From Dillenia suffruticosa (lineage: Eukaryota > Streptophyta > Magnoliopsida > Dilleniales > Dilleniaceae): a stretch of 64,000 nt of DNA. The notes under the pieces were generated by a model. That model was not told the DNA's origin, ran no database searches, and was given only the letters and a program-made list of their open reading frames with translations. The position numbers were made by a program, and so were the translations under genes. This document shows positions 12,201 to 25,260 of the stretch, piece after piece. The DNA lies in NCBI GenBank assembly GCA_033439265.1, contig JAVTVX010000013.1:20812500-20876499 (forward strand). Direction: 5' to 3'. Each line of letters starts with the position of its first letter. Positions within the stretch are counted from its first letter, which is position 1.

Positions 12201-15200
12201 CATACAAATCTGCAATACATGCATTGAATTTCTTATTATACAAATTGTAGTAGCAAACATGACCAATATGCCATATTATAGATCATTTATGTGGAGGCTT
12301 TCTATTAAGAACACTCAGCAAGTTATAATCAAGGTTTGAATCAACAAAATATTAACTTCCAAGCAAAACTAACAAAAGACAGAGAATTAACAATCTGGAT
12401 ATCTAAACAGGATTAGACACTCACATTCACTCAGACACTGTTTAGGAAACAATCCTCAAAATTTTCCCGACATTTTTCACAGGTAAGCAGATATCAAACC
12501 CTCATTGGGGTCGAGATATACTTTAGAAGGAAAGAGCACAAAAGAAGCACTAAATGATGAAACAGCAATTATTCTCAAAATGCAGCATTCTAGACTGTTG
12601 ACTCAAAATCGTTTACAAATACTTAGAGAATTAAGATGCAGGATAATCCATGGGAGAGGCTCCTCCTTGTTGCACCAAAGCACTCTAAGTTGCCCCAAAG
12701 CACTGGACTTCTCCAATGCTCCTTTTCATTTGTACACATGGTGTCACCAAAAGAGCGCACTGGACATGTCTGGTGCTTTGGCGCAATGAAGCGGAGCCGT
12801 GCCATCCAAATTCCCAAGTATCCAAACATGGATCGCTCTCTCCTCCATCAAATGCCCTTTTGCTTCTATCCTCCTTAATTAACCATAATATAGATACAGG
12901 GCTCAATGAAATCATTTTTCATTAAGTTGTTTAATGTCCAAGGTTTACAACTCACTAGGCACAGATCATTGAGCAAGAAGGAATATATATATAATAATTC
13001 GTAGACAAGAAGCTAGACAGAATATGGTCCAAGGCAGTGCAATAATAAATCAACAACTGTTTACATGTTCCTTCTGTAGATGGGACACTAAATGAGTAGA
13101 ACAATCCCCCCCCAAGGCAAGCTGTCTAGGTCAAACAATACTCCCTGCAAGCCACCTTCACCCACTTGCACTTGTACCTCATATTTAGTCTAACTACAAG
13201 CTGAAAATTCCAGTTTCTAGTCATAAGTGTGTATGATGAAATTTAAATTTCACCGCACATGGCTGTTTGAAGTAGATAAGAAGGCGATCTCAAAATGCTA
13301 CTGATCTATGACATGTAGCTTAAAAACAATCTTTCCATGGTAACAACGTCACAGCAAGCACTAGCCAGAGTCCAAATGGAGAAAGCATACACTTAAATAC
13401 CATTATACCTTCTTAGGGATAAGGGCTCAGTTCATACTCTTATACACAACATCATTAGCTACAAATTAGCCACCATCACCTCATTTTCCCTGAAAAGAGC
13501 CCCAGAGTCTCTTCTGATTAATGCTAGAGACTATGTTTTAATTTTCACTTCACCACCTGGACATATTGATGATACTTATTGAATTCTTGCTTCCTACAGT
13601 CAGAGTAAATCAAGGTTTATCAAGGAAAAAATATTTCCTCACTCTAATTCCCAAGTCAAAGTAATGAGGCCATTTAGAATAGAAAACTAATAATCATGGA
13701 GATCCACTTCACGTCACTTTTCCTCTTGTAGAAAGAAAGTCAACAAATTTTCCATTAAAGAGGAGAGGAACATGCTTCCGACCATGTAATATTGTCCGGT
13801 GGGGGGAATCTATCTTCTTTTATCCTAATGGTCTGAGATTAAACTTGAAAGGAGGTCCCTAACCCCCCTCCCAAAAAAAATAAAATAAAATAAAAAAGAA
13901 GGCAACACCTGACCAGTCTGTCACTCTCTTCTACCCCAGACAAGTCTATGCCACACAGGCATAAACAGCAAATGCAGCTGGCACAATGTGCATATTTGCA
14001 AATAAGCAAGATAGAAAGGATGCACATCTACATCATCAAGACTAAAGAATACAGGGTGTGGAAAGGTCTTTCAACTTAAGTACAGGGAGATGAAAGATCT
14101 CTAACACGGAGCACGTGGAGACAACTACAGATACAGGATAGTAAATCGGTTCATCTAGTTGAACTGTTGTTGAGGTGGACAGAGCCTATACACGGGTAAT
14201 TAGGGTCATTTATGCAATGTCAGGCATAAAGTGGTCAGAGCCCTTAGTCTTGTACATGCTCTTGTGCAAGTAATCCAAGGGCTCTTCCAAAGACATCATG
14301 CCTCAGGCATGTGCATGTGCTTGTTTTTGCATTATGTGGGGGTTAGCATGGCGTAGCAATTCCATGCAAGGAACAAGTCGGCTGATGGCTTGGTAAAGAA
14401 GATCAAGGTCATTTACCTAGGTAATCAAGAAGGGAGATTCGCCTAAGCATAAGACAGGAAAAGCAGGAAGTGGTTTATTTAATGTAATAAAGCTGGTAAA
14501 CCTTTTATGCAAGGGGCAGCAAAATTAAACTTTTCCTTGGAAAGCGGGAGTGAGCCAATGAGTTGATCAGCCTAGGTGCACAGAGATTAATACTTTGATA
14601 TCCACTTGAATATTATTAAAAAGAATTATTTTAAAAAGTGCATATCGTTGAAAAAAGATTTTTTAAAAGGGTATTTAGAAAACAGTAAAAAAATATATTT
14701 TAGAAAAATAGCATTTTTCTTATTTTAGTTTAAAACAATCTTTTTAATTAGCAGTTATCTTAAAAATTAGCAGTTATCCTATTGTTGAAAGATCTTTTTA
14801 AAATAGTAGCTTTCATATTAGGAATGATTATTAGATTTGTTTTCAGTAATAATTCTATTTTTTTATAAACCCTAATTTCCTATATTTAAAAGAGGTATGA
14901 TCAATAAAGAGATAAGTAAAATTTCTCTTAAAGAAGTGTGGTGAGAGGCTTGTTAGGGAACAAGTTTCCAGCTGTCAAAAATGGGGTTTAAGAAAGGGAA
15001 AAACTTGAGTAAGGGAAAAGAGGAATTCCCTGCAAGGTATCCATTGACTAGATTTTATACTAGAGTCTATATCAATTTGATATGAGAGCCGATCGTCATG
15101 AAAAATTTTGCAAAATGGTTTAGCCAGACGAAGAGATTCATGAGGAAATTCGAGCAACGAATGGAGCAGCAAATGGAGCAACTAATGGAGTAGACATTGG

Positions 15201-18200
15201 CCGGGGTGGAGGAACTCTGGCAGTCCAACAAGAAGTTGCTGCAGCAACAACAAACAGCACTGAGTTTGCTAATGGGAAGGTTTCAGCAAGAGCTGCAGGG
15301 GCACAACAAGTTCCAAGAGTTGAGGAGCAGCAGCCACACCTTTGCAAACCAAGGGGAGGAAAGGAGTAGTTTGTTGGAAGGAAGGACTGTGATCTCCACA
15401 AAGTATCATGACTTCAATAGCTATGAATATAATAAGTTTGGGCAAAATCTTCAGCTTTCAATTGCTAATGGTCAGAGATCTTCTGGGGAGGAAATATCTA
15501 AGAAGGCGAGAGAGAAGAGCCACGAATCTTGGAGTAAATCTGACCCGACCCCAAGATACCGATCTTTCTTTGGAGGAGGTCCATGTGGCCTATACTGCCT
15601 GTCTACAAGAGCAGTATCTTTATACAGAAGCATGTCCTGATGATTCTAAATTTGCAGGAAAGGGAAATTCTGAAAAATCCAAAGAAGATGATGAGAGAGG
15701 AGGCTTATCGGGAGTTCTTGAAGACTTGAGAAAACCTATCCTTACTTCGAGCTTGAGGACAAGCTCTTTGTCTAGGAGGGGAGTAATCATATGCACTTGA
15801 ATATTAGTAGAAAGAATTATTTTAGAAAGTGCATATCATTAGAAGGAGATCTTTTAGAAGGGCATTCAGAAACCAGTAAAAAAAAATATTTTAGAAAAAT
15901 AGTAATTTTCTTATTTTAGTTTATAACAACCTTTTTAATTAGTAGTTATTTTTAAAATCATTAATTACCCTATTGTTAGAAGATCTTTTTAAAATAGTAG
16001 ATTTCATATTAGAAATGATTATTGGAGTTGTTTTTAGTAATAATTCTATTTTATTATAAACCCTAATTTTCTCTATTTAAAGGGGGCATGATCAATAAAG
16101 AGGCAAATCTAATTTCTCCTAAAGAAATGTGGTGAGAGGCTTGTTAGGGAACAAGTTTCCAACCGTCAAAAATGGGGTTTAAGAGAGGGGAAAACTCAAG
16201 GGAAAACCCGAGTAAGGGAAAAGAGAAATTCCTTGCAGGTTATTCATCGACTAGATTCTATACTAGTGTATATATCATACTCATGGATGATGAAGGTGGA
16301 AGGTTAAATAGTAAGACCTGTATTTGGGGGGGGGGTGGATTTTCACTGATACCAAAATGGAGTAGAACCAATTGCAAGACTAGGATGCTAGGGAGGGGGG
16401 AATTAGGAGAGAAATCAAACTATTCTAAAATAGATTAGGGAGAATAACAGAACACAAGTTCAAGACACCAATAATGTTAATACAAAGAAAGAAGTCAATT
16501 TAGCATTGATCAGTAACCATATCTACAGTATAACATTAATCCTACATTAATCCTAGAACCTTTACTTATTGGCAAAAGCCCTATAGAATATAGAAACCGA
16601 ATCATATCAAAAGCCTAAACCATTCTGAAATTTATCTCAATTTTGCCACCTCCATCATAATGTGCCGTGGGGAATTCCTTGGTGAAATGTTTGAGATGCA
16701 CATATGAAACCACAAGAAGCCACCCAAGTGGCAGGCATGGCTCAATGCTTAACGAGGTGAAGGGCAGCTAGGTTGATGGCTAATTCAAAGCTTTCCACGC
16801 AGAGAAGGCCATAAAGGCCTTAAGCATAGACTGTGGTGGCTTGAGTAACAAGACCATAGTGCCATGCAAATATCAGGCCTATGGAGACATTAGGTTCTCA
16901 TTGGCAAATTGAGCATTGAAGAAGCCCAATGACCATTTGACAGCATTGAGGAAAGCATATGCTTTCCACATGACAAGTGCTAGTTGGGAAAGCGAAGCAA
17001 CAAAGGGCAATTCATGTCACAGCTAAGGTGGAAACTAATAGCAAGTCATGTGAGGGGCAAGGGGCCATTTGAATTAATCAGGAGGCCAACCAGCCATATG
17101 ACAGTATGTCATAAGCAAGGAAAGGTGGGAATGTGGTGTGATAGAAAGCACAATCCAAGTGGCAACAAGGGGTTGGGAGAGCATGCAAGTCAAGAAGGAA
17201 CTAGTAGGTATTTGACTAGAAATTAGCTTGAAAGGATAGAAAGACCAGTGGCATGCTTAATTCATGATAGAACACCTACAGTCTTGAAATACTAATTGTA
17301 CCAAAGAAGCATGTCACAAACCAAGCTTCTCATAGGACGCCCCATTTTTCAAGAACTAAATCCAAAGAAAGAAAAGTAACAAAAAAAAAGGCAAGGCAAA
17401 CTGACCTCTAAAATATGTCTATTCCCTAGTCCAACTGAACTTGATAAAAATACCAAATCCCAAGATTGAATACCGCAAAAACTTTGACAGCTACAGTATA
17501 TGGGCCTATAAAAAGTACCTCCACACATTCAACATCCAAATTACACAGGTAACTAAAGAGTGGAAAAGCATGCATCATCTATAAGTAACACTATTTGATA
17601 ACTTATCAAGATAAGAAGGCAAAGTTCTACCATATTCAAATCAGATCTTAAAGAGGAGACAAGGTTGACAGTAAACCACAAACACTACACCAAGATGATT
17701 TCATCTGTGGGAAACCCTAATTATTTTTGGTTTCTAGTTTCAACATTACGTGTTACATACATATTTGTCACGAATTCTGGCATACATTGCACTGGCCAAT
17801 GAAATTTAAATTATACTTCTAATATGAACTTTTATATACAAAAAAAGGGATATAAATGCAATGAAGAAAACCTTACTTCTCGCCAAGATTGGAATCACCA
17901 AAGGGATTGGAGTCGTTTGCGTAACCAGACAGAGACTGTGACTTCAGCTTCTTCGCCGCTCGAATTGCCTAAAAGTTAATCAAAAAAATAACATAAAAAA
18001 CAGTAACGAAACGAAACCCTAGAGTAGGAAATTATAACAATGGAAATAGAAGCAAAAATTGCTTACCTTCTTCTGAGCTTTCTTGACCAAATAATCATTA
18101 ATTTCTTCTTCGGTGATCCTCGAAGATCGACGACGATTACGACTCCTTTCGCTTCCGTCGCTGCTTTCCGAGTCGTCGCGATGTCGAGATGGGCGGCGGC

Positions 18201-18339
18201 GGCGACTGCGATGGCTACTTGTGCCGCGACTTCTCTCTCTCCTACGGGCCAGCGAAGAATCTGAACTGTCCTCGGTGTCTGACTCGTCGGAATACCGACT
18301 ACGCCTCCGTCGCCGTGAAGACGAAGCCCCTTCACCCAT
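8205..18339 (-). CDS. CACTIN: CACTIN homologue, 13 exons
   Basis: Cactin is a conserved nuclear protein linked to splicing in plants and animals. Exons in gene order: 18067-18339, 17877-17968, 12115-12209, 11822-11889, 11393-11455, 11161-11301, 10182-10277, 9585-9869, 9358-9496, 9077-9261, 8793-8969, 8444-8710, 8205-8324. All joins are GT-AG and in frame, giving about 666 aa, close to the roughly 670 aa I recall for Arabidopsis. Residues 1-91 are Arg/Ser-rich. The middle carries the Cactin_mid region (motifs VVCDWELAEARR, RVRGEEPPAELL). An 18-residue Glu tract follows. The C-terminal 130 residues are the highly conserved CactinC domain (YWWHDKYRPRKPKYFNRVHT, GYEWNKYNQTHYDHD, ending NFKRYRYRR). 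I chose the ATG at 18339 (MGEGASSS). An in-frame upstream ATG at 18390 would add 17 residues. No break is seen. Confidence 0.93.
9158..9211 (-). repeat. GAA/GAG trinucleotide repeat coding a poly-Glu tract in CACTIN
   Basis: About 18 consecutive Glu codons (CTT/CTC units on the plus strand) in exon 10. Homologues have a shorter acidic stretch here, so the repeat is likely length-polymorphic. The long Leu-rich frame on the opposite strand is only its shadow. Confidence 0.9.
9262..9357 (-). other. 96-nt in-frame intron (possible exitron) in CACTIN
   Basis: GT at 9357 and AG at 9262 bound 96 bases. Removing them joins DRE to DAEAFSP, as in homologues. Keeping them adds 32 codons with no stop, which would give about 698 aa. 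It could therefore be spliced or retained without loss of frame. Confidence 0.55.
14596..15074 (+). repeat. Left LTR of the intron-2 element
   Basis: It begins TGATATCCACTTG, ends TATATCA, and is followed directly by the PBS-like site. It is collinear with 15787-16277. Confidence 0.8.
15787..16277 (+). repeat. Right LTR of the intron-2 element
   Basis: It begins TCATATGCACTTG after a purine tract and ends TATATCA. It is the second copy of 14596-15074. Confidence 0.8.
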
Positions 18340-19928
18340 ACTCTCAGTTCTCTCTATCTCAACAAACTCGAGCAACACAAGTCGCTCCACTAAATAATGC
18401 TACGCGGACTCAAATAAAAAAAAAAAAAGATACTTCTAAAATTTTATAATTTTAAATTTATTAAAAATACTTTCAAATTAAATAAAATAATTTTTAAAAT
18501 ACCTTGAAAGCACGCATTTTATCCATAAAATGATATTTAAGCTGCAGCTTTAAGAAATCTAACTACAAATTGAAAGAAACTTTAATATAATATCTTTCTT
18601 CTTTATAAAAAAAAATCAATTTTTATTTGTAGAATTTTATATTTTATACTAAAAACATAAAAATAAAATAAAATAAAATAGAAATAAATTAAATTAAATT
18701 AATGCAAATTTTTTAAACAAGCTCAGACTATGCCAAAATTAGGACAATTTAAAAGATCAAAATTAAAGAGCAATCCAACCCGTCTAGATTGGACCCAAAC
18801 CAAACAAGAAAAAGTTTTTTGAGTAAAATATATAGAATTAATGTGTAAATAAAATTGATTTTTAATAATAATATATTTATTTTTTGTTTCACTTGATTGA
18901 TTTGAGTCTTCATCAGAAGTATTTGGTGTGTGCTCTCTCTCTCTCTTTTCTAACTGTGATTTCTTTTGATAATTCTCTTGTGAAATATTTTATTATTCAG
19001 ATTTTATAATTTCTAATCGTTGATTTAAAATATAAATAACAAAAAAAAATTGATTCTAAATACAAGTTTTACAAATAATAATGCAATTTTACATTTTTTG
19101 TTTTAGCTTTGGAAATAACAACAAAAATAATTGATTTTAAATATAAGTCCAAGGTTGCTTCATGGATTAACGACGTAAAGGTCAAACTTTAATATTTTAG
19201 TTTCTTTCATTTACCCAAAATTTGCCTTTTTATTTTTGCTCCCTGCTCGGATGAGACCCAGGTGGTTTTATTTTTACTTTGTTTATTCTAATTGTAATAT
19301 ATTTTAATTAATGAGGAGTAAGGGTTAATTTTTTTGTAAAAAGATTAAATTAATGTCATATTCATTTAAAAAAAAAAGGAAAATTCGATTAATCTAACAT
19401 TAACTTTCCAGAAGAGTTGTGGATTTGAAAAAACTATTACAGACCATCTAAGGGAACACTTTAAAATGTAAGGGAATGGATTTGATGTCTTTTGTTGTTA
19501 TTTCAGTAGGAGAAATATGATGTATGTGGAGCTAAATGAGAAGTTTCCAAACCGGCACAACACAGGCAAAAAGCCGAACACTATGAGTATTTCTTTTTCC
19601 GTTTTCGTTGAAGGGTCCAGTAAAAAACATAAACAGGAATCATCATCAATGCTGTGCCCAGCGCCTTTTTCATCTAAAATAGGCTGCCTGCATGTGCGCG
19701 TCATAATTTAAAGAATCCATTACTCTCTGCACGGACACAATTCTTTTAAATGTCAAATTCTTTTACCCAAGACTAGAGAAAACATATTAAAAGTGCCGGA
19801 AATAATTCATTCCCAAACTTGGGAAAAGTCTGCTTCATTATTACGTATTTCTCGTGAAGTTGTACCTCAATTATTTGCCTACAGACCTTATAAAAACCAC
19901 CACACTGCCCACTGCTTTGGTCACCCCA

Positions 19929-19954
19929 TCTCTCTCTCTCTCTCTCTCTCTCTC
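19929..19954. repeat. (TC)n microsatellite
   Basis: About 13 TC units. TC tracts like this are common in plant 5' leaders, and the following 150 bases are also CT-rich. Confidence 0.9.
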
Positions 19955-20654
19955 CCTAATTCTAGGTGGAGTTATGAAGTTGGGGACGGTTGGATGACAC
20001 CTCACAGACACAGAGTTTGAATGTTTCTATCTTCCATCAACAAAATTAATCTCTTTGATAAACATTCGACGAACAGATCCCTCGTCTCAATCCTCTCACC
20101 AACCTCTCTCCATAGGTATTTTTCAAAGCTTTTTGTTTCTGATGAGTTGAATCCTGGTATTTTTCAAAGTTTTTTGTCCCCAACTTGGACAAATACTCCA
20201 AGCCTTACTGCTCTGACCTCTCTTAGCAGTTTGACATTTAGTTCTTTATTTCTGCATCACATTTTCTATGGTATTAATGGCTAGTTGATTTTTAAAGCTA
20301 TCACGTCCTTAAGAAAATTGTATATGAATAATTCTTAGGGTACTAGTTTGAGCAGGTTGCATTCATTTTATTCTGGTACTTCCTCCCCATTATCTTAGTA
20401 TTTGATTTGCTGGGGTTTTAGTTCGTAACCACTAGCCTCGGTTGGTTAGTGCTGTGAAACTGGTCCTTTGGCTTCATTGATTGTGTGAAGAGCACGAAGA
20501 AGAGAATTTCAAGGTCTTGATTGTCATCTACCGGCATATTAGCATATTACCATAGTGACTCACAAGTGTCATCTTCATTGTCATTTTACTTGTCAAAGTG
20601 CATTCCATTTTATTGCCTAATAATTTATCTTTGTCTGAACAGGGACTCACAAGG

Positions 20655-21123
20655 ATGATTTTGAACTTAGCTCACATCTTGTGGGCTCAAGATTCAGTGG
20701 GATTCGGTGGCATGGGAAAAAATGGGTATTTATCCTTTTTAACTATAATTTCTATATGTTTTCAATTCTTGAGGTTTACATTTAAGCATTTTACATTTGA
20801 AGATGGTTTTGTTTTCACTTTTTTTTTTTTGGTAAAATTTGTTGCTTATAAGAAAAGTTTATCACTTTTTTCTGTATTCTTTTTTCATATATCTAAAAAA
20901 AAAAAATCAAAGTGACTCTTCGTTCTTTAAATCTTGCCACAGAGGACTCTATGGTCGGGTGCTAACCATGATTGCATTTCATGGGAGGAGGAGACGGATT
21001 TTCTCTGCCCTCAATACGGTTCCCGTGTCAAAAGTAGCACCCCTATATTCTCCATCAATGAATGCAAAAGGACCAACGCACTGCATTTGTCCATTGACGA
21101 AGTTGAAAGTTTCTTGGTTATAA
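20655..21123 (+). CDS. Possible small two-exon gene, unknown
   Basis: A weak candidate. An AG acceptor at 20641-20642 opens an exon with an ATG at 20655 and a GT donor after 20725. An acceptor at 20941-20942 opens a second exon that stays in frame to a stop ending at 21123. Together they give 83 residues with no stop (start MILNLAHILW, a basic patch GRRRRIF, end KLKVSWL). A TC-rich stretch 700 bases upstream resembles a 5' leader. I recognise no family. An alternative frame of the first exon (HKDDFELSSHLVGSRFSG) also looks protein-like, so it may instead be a fragment of a decayed gene. Confidence 0.15.
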
Positions 21124-24100
21124 GAAAAAAAAAGCAAAGCCTTAAACCTAATAGAAAAAGACATTACTAAATTTCTCTGATTCCTATCTATTCTTCCAAC
21201 ACAAAATCCATAATCAAAAAACAAAGTAGGTGGATATCACCAAACTCTTGCAGACTTGATTTGTAAATTTCATCTCTTTTTGTTAATAAAAATTTATGAT
21301 TTGTATGGAGTTAGAAATAAATTTTATATTTTTATTTTTTAGTTTCAAATAATAAAACTTGAATTTAAAAATTAATTCAAAAAATGGAGGTTTAAGCATG
21401 AGATTTAATAATGTAATAAGCTCCACAAAATTTGGATGGAAGCAGAGTTTTGGGAGACTTTTTAAGCATAAGATTTACTATTACAATGAATGGTGAATAA
21501 CCCTCCATCCCACACACAAAAATTTTTGAAGGGTAAGATCAAGGCCGCGAGTTACTTTGTTGAACTTGTTGGAGATGCACTCAGACACTCTACGCGTGCA
21601 AAACAGACGTGGGGACGCGGCATAAATTACCAATACTGGCGTGGCAGCTAGCCAAATGCGCACTCTCTGTTCAAACCTTTAGAGTATCTACGGCTTATAA
21701 CATCTAAATCAAACATAACCATGGGCAAAATTCGAAACTCCAGTAGACACAAAATCTCTATTCCTAAAATTCTATTTAAGTAACTTCTCCCATAATCAAC
21801 TGAAACGTTTAGAACACATGAATTAGATTGTAAGACAACAAATTACAAGTTGGAATAGAAAATCACCCAACGCCATCATTCATCATCTCTTTTAAAAAAA
21901 TTGTGAAATCCTTTTACCAATAATACAAAAATCATATTAGTTGTTGAAATGATTTGCTGCCCAAACTTAGGTGATGTATGCTTTATATCTCGCGGTTTCT
22001 TGGCATCACTTTTTCGCATAGGTTTTAGAAAAAAATGTCTTAGTTACCTTAAATGCTCTGTAATATTTCTTTAACTTGCATAGGTGACACATAACCCTCC
22101 ACCTATACATCAAAGACGATCAAGAAAACTTTTGGGTTAGTGTTCCCAAACAAGCTATTTTATTAGGGTTCTTGCAATCGTCAGTAATTTACCTGATTAA
22201 TTGGTAATTTCATTAAATCCGTTCTTACCTAATAAACCAAAATTTGTGCACAACAAGGTAATCAATAATTCAGACGAAGATGGGGGGGAGGCAATAGGGA
22301 CATCTAGTTGGACCTTAATGTGGTAGTTCATTTTGTATCTATTCGGTGTAAATTATTATCTAAAGGGAATACAAGCAAATGCTGCCATCTTAAACTAGAA
22401 AACTTTAATAACTTCGTGGCCCATGTCATTTAATTTGCACATTTGATAAAATAAGCAATGGGTCCTCTTTAGAGAGCCAAAAAAGAAAAAATGTTAAAAT
22501 ATAGAATCAAAACTCATCTAAAATCATCAGAAAATGGGAAACAAATAAAAAGCATTAGAAATGATTCATTCCGGAGGAATTTGCATCGGACATATTTACC
22601 CTTAATTCTTTGCCTACAACCTCAACACTGTGAAAGCACCATCCAATGAGTTCATCTGATTTCTTCTTACTGTTTTAAGATATGAAGGTTGGTCTCTCCT
22701 TTACAAAATTAATTATAATTATTATTATCTTTTTCGCATCAAATTATCTGATTTTTATATGTTGGTAGATGGGACTTTAATTATTTGGATTAGATCTAAT
22801 GATGCGATTTGGCTCTGGATCTTCTTTTGTTTTCTTTATTAGTATTTTTTTTTTTAAAAAAAAGGGGGGGAAAAAAGAGAAAAACTCATGAAGCAATTTA
22901 TGGCATTTGTTCTTGGTTCTGTTCAATGCAATCTACTTAAGGTTTCAAACCCTATTGTGAAGAAAGGCTTAATTTTTGCCAATCATTTTTGCCGTACCAA
23001 CTTTACATCTAGATTTTGGCTTACCGATGTTAGTCAATTAGACAATTCCATTAATAAAAATAAAATTTATTGGGGTTTTCAAGATTTAAGGATATTCTCT
23101 TTAGTTGATCTGGTACCATGATGCAGCAATAAAGTTGCTCTTGAGATATTTTAAATTGCTGCATTCGTATAGTTAATAATCTAATATTATGCTTTAGTCA
23201 AACAATATGGGGCTGCCCCTTTTCGTAATGTGAATTGAATTTAAATTAGGAATTATTTGACTGTTATAGGTTCTTGTTTCCATCTGAACATGTATAGTGT
23301 GATTAAAGCACTGAGAGTGCTTAATTAGGCCGTGTCCTCTCCATAAGTGATTTGAGGGGTCTGACATTGAGGTTCACATTATGCCCCATCGTTTGAGTGA
23401 TTCTTCAATTTATGAGGTATCTCAGGCGAAAATTTAGACATCACGGTTTTGACTTTTAAGATATCTCAATTATAAAAACAAGAGTTGCCCATTATTAACA
23501 TGAGTTTTGAAGATCAAATATCCTCTAGGGATCAGCTTCAGTATAGCTTTAAATATCTCATACTCATGACAAAAGACCTAACAGAAAAGACTCTGTTCCC
23601 TTTAGTGCAGAGAGTAGCCAGGCCAAATGTAAATGATAACTCTGTCCCGCATCCTCGGGCTAAATTATGTCTTTTAATGCAGTTATGGAGAGAGTAGCCT
23701 CTCCTGCCTCTTCCTAGTTTGCATCCCTGGCTACCATGAAATCAGAGACTCCTCCCAAAGAATATTGTCCACAAATCAATACAGCAGGCAGTCTGATATG
23801 AGCCTTCTACACTGGTTGCATACTTTGCCGCACATGGATCCTACTTGGGGTAAAATCAAATTTTTTTGCATAATAAAAATTAGTAAAAACAGAGAATTTT
23901 TTTATTATTTAGACCTTTTTTTTTTCTTGGTTGGGCCCTTCACCATTTTGATATGAAAAACTTAACAACAGCATCTCCATTTGGTTGCACGATGAGGCTT
24001 AGTTCAAGCTTCAGCTGGGCAGATTCTATTGGGTTTCTCCCATTACCTGAGCAGTGAGGGCAATGCGAGTGGCATTCTTGTATTCAGGGAGGCCATAGAT

Positions 24101-24189
24101 CAAAGAATTATGTAGCGCCCTCTTGTTCCATCCACCTGTCTTTATTTTTTTTAAGTATTTCAACTTGAGACTTAGTAGATTTACTTTTC

Positions 24190-25260
24190 AGAAGTTCACT
24201 ACTAGTACATGTTCAGTTCAGTTCCTGTGTTACTCGATTACTTGCTATGCTCAGATCCAATAAGTACGTTTAATGAATTTTCCTCATCCTTTTTTTTTTT
24301 CGTGGTGGACTTCTCCTTTGTCGGAGATTCCAGGGGCACGGTTGAGTCCAACCTGCTTCGTTTACATTATACAAGCCCTTTTTGTTTGCCTTCGATCTCT
24401 TTGCAGCTTTATAGCATGTGGAACAAGAATTTTTCCCAAAGAAAAATCCGTCAATTTTTTCTTCTATTGTGGTTCCAATGTTCTAATTCCTTCTTCAGAT
24501 TTTTCGATTTTTCTTTATCCTATTCCCACACCATCATAAGCTTTTCCACCAGTCTACCACTTTCCTCCCGAAGTCTTTTTCTTCCCACCAACGGTCGATT
24601 ACCCTAAATGGTTTTGGCCCCTAATCTTCAACCCTACTCCATCAACATGATCGGAGCATGGTCTGTAATGGACCGTCTTAAGCCTGTCTGGTCCTGGTGA
24701 CACCATTGCTCAGCCCAATCTTGATTAATCAGAACCTATCTAACCTGCTCAACTGTTCACTATTAGCAGTATACCAAGTAAATCTCCTTCCTCATAAGGG
24801 TAAATCAACGAGACCGCAATCATCAAGGAACCTCTTGAAGTTCTCATGTCGCTCAATAATGCTTTGCATCCCAATCCTTCTCATGCAGAACTACATTGGA
24901 ATCTCCTGCCAAGTACCAATTTTCATCATAGATCTCCATTGCCTCCATCAAACCCTCCCACATTTTCTTTGTGGCCTTCCACGATCCATTAACATTTGCT
25001 AAGTTACATATAATTATTTCTCTTCCCCATCCATATCCCAGTGTGGCCCTTACTCCAGGTTCACCTGATGGAGGGCAATTGCTACAACCCTTGTAATTAA
25101 GCCAAGTCGATTACTCTGGTATCTTTTTGGGTAAGCTTTTCTTTGATGCTCTGCGATCTGCACAGCCCTTGACGCGGTAGTGGGATCTTGATTTTTCATG
25201 CTTTGCATCTCAGACAATGACCCCACCTCGCTTATTTTCCATTCCAAGAGAATTGAAAAA
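24190..25260 (-). mobile_element. LINE (L1-type) endonuclease fragment
   Basis: On the minus strand several frames carry pieces of a plant L1 endonuclease. These are a GDSNVV block (NWYLAGDSNVV, near 24890; GDFNVV is usual), a 'FTWYTANSEQLSRLDR'-like block (24740-24790), the NQDWAEQW and SITDHAPIM blocks (24640-24720), and a WWEEKDFG block (24570-24600). The order matches the C-terminal half of the APE-type endonuclease domain. The frame shifts repeatedly and no reverse transcriptase follows, so this is a dead internal fragment. Confidence 0.7.

Larger units (their letters stand above)
14596..16277 (+). mobile_element. Non-autonomous LTR element (LARD/TRIM-like, Ty3/gypsy-derived) in CACTIN intron 2
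   Basis: Two direct repeats of 479 bp (14596-15074) and 491 bp (15787-16277) both end in TATATCA. They flank an internal region of about 0.7 kb. A PBS-like sequence (TTTGATATGAGAGCC, resembling the tRNA-Met site) follows the left LTR. A purine tract (AGGAGGGGAG) precedes the right one. Flanks TACTT and TACTC look like a 5-bp target duplication with one mismatch. The internal region keeps what looks like a gag start (Gln-rich) and the far end of a gypsy pol (a 'LEDK'-type end), with the middle missing. By eye the LTRs differ at about 15% over their first 85 bases, so the insertion is old. It is broken and lies in reverse orientation to CACTIN. Confidence 0.8.
12210..17876 (-). other. CACTIN intron 2 (5.7 kb)
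   Basis: Much larger than the other introns. It holds a non-autonomous LTR element (14596-16277), which explains part of the size. Short imperfect repeats of a CCAAAGCACT word lie at 12670-12780. The rest (12.8-14.6 and 16.3-17.9 kb) shows no coding signal I can support. Confidence 0.8.
18340..24189. other. Gene-poor spacer upstream of CACTIN
   Basis: AT-rich DNA with homopolymer runs. The first few hundred bases are the CACTIN promoter side. A TC microsatellite (19929-19954) sits before a CT-rich, leader-like stretch, and a weak two-exon reading frame follows at 20.6-21.1 kb. From 21.2 to 24.2 kb I see nothing I can name. Confidence 0.5.

Noticed and set aside
12623-12925. Overlapping 70-95 aa frames in CACTIN intron 2
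   Set aside because: They overlap on both strands across short CCAAAGCACT repeats, with no recognisable domain.
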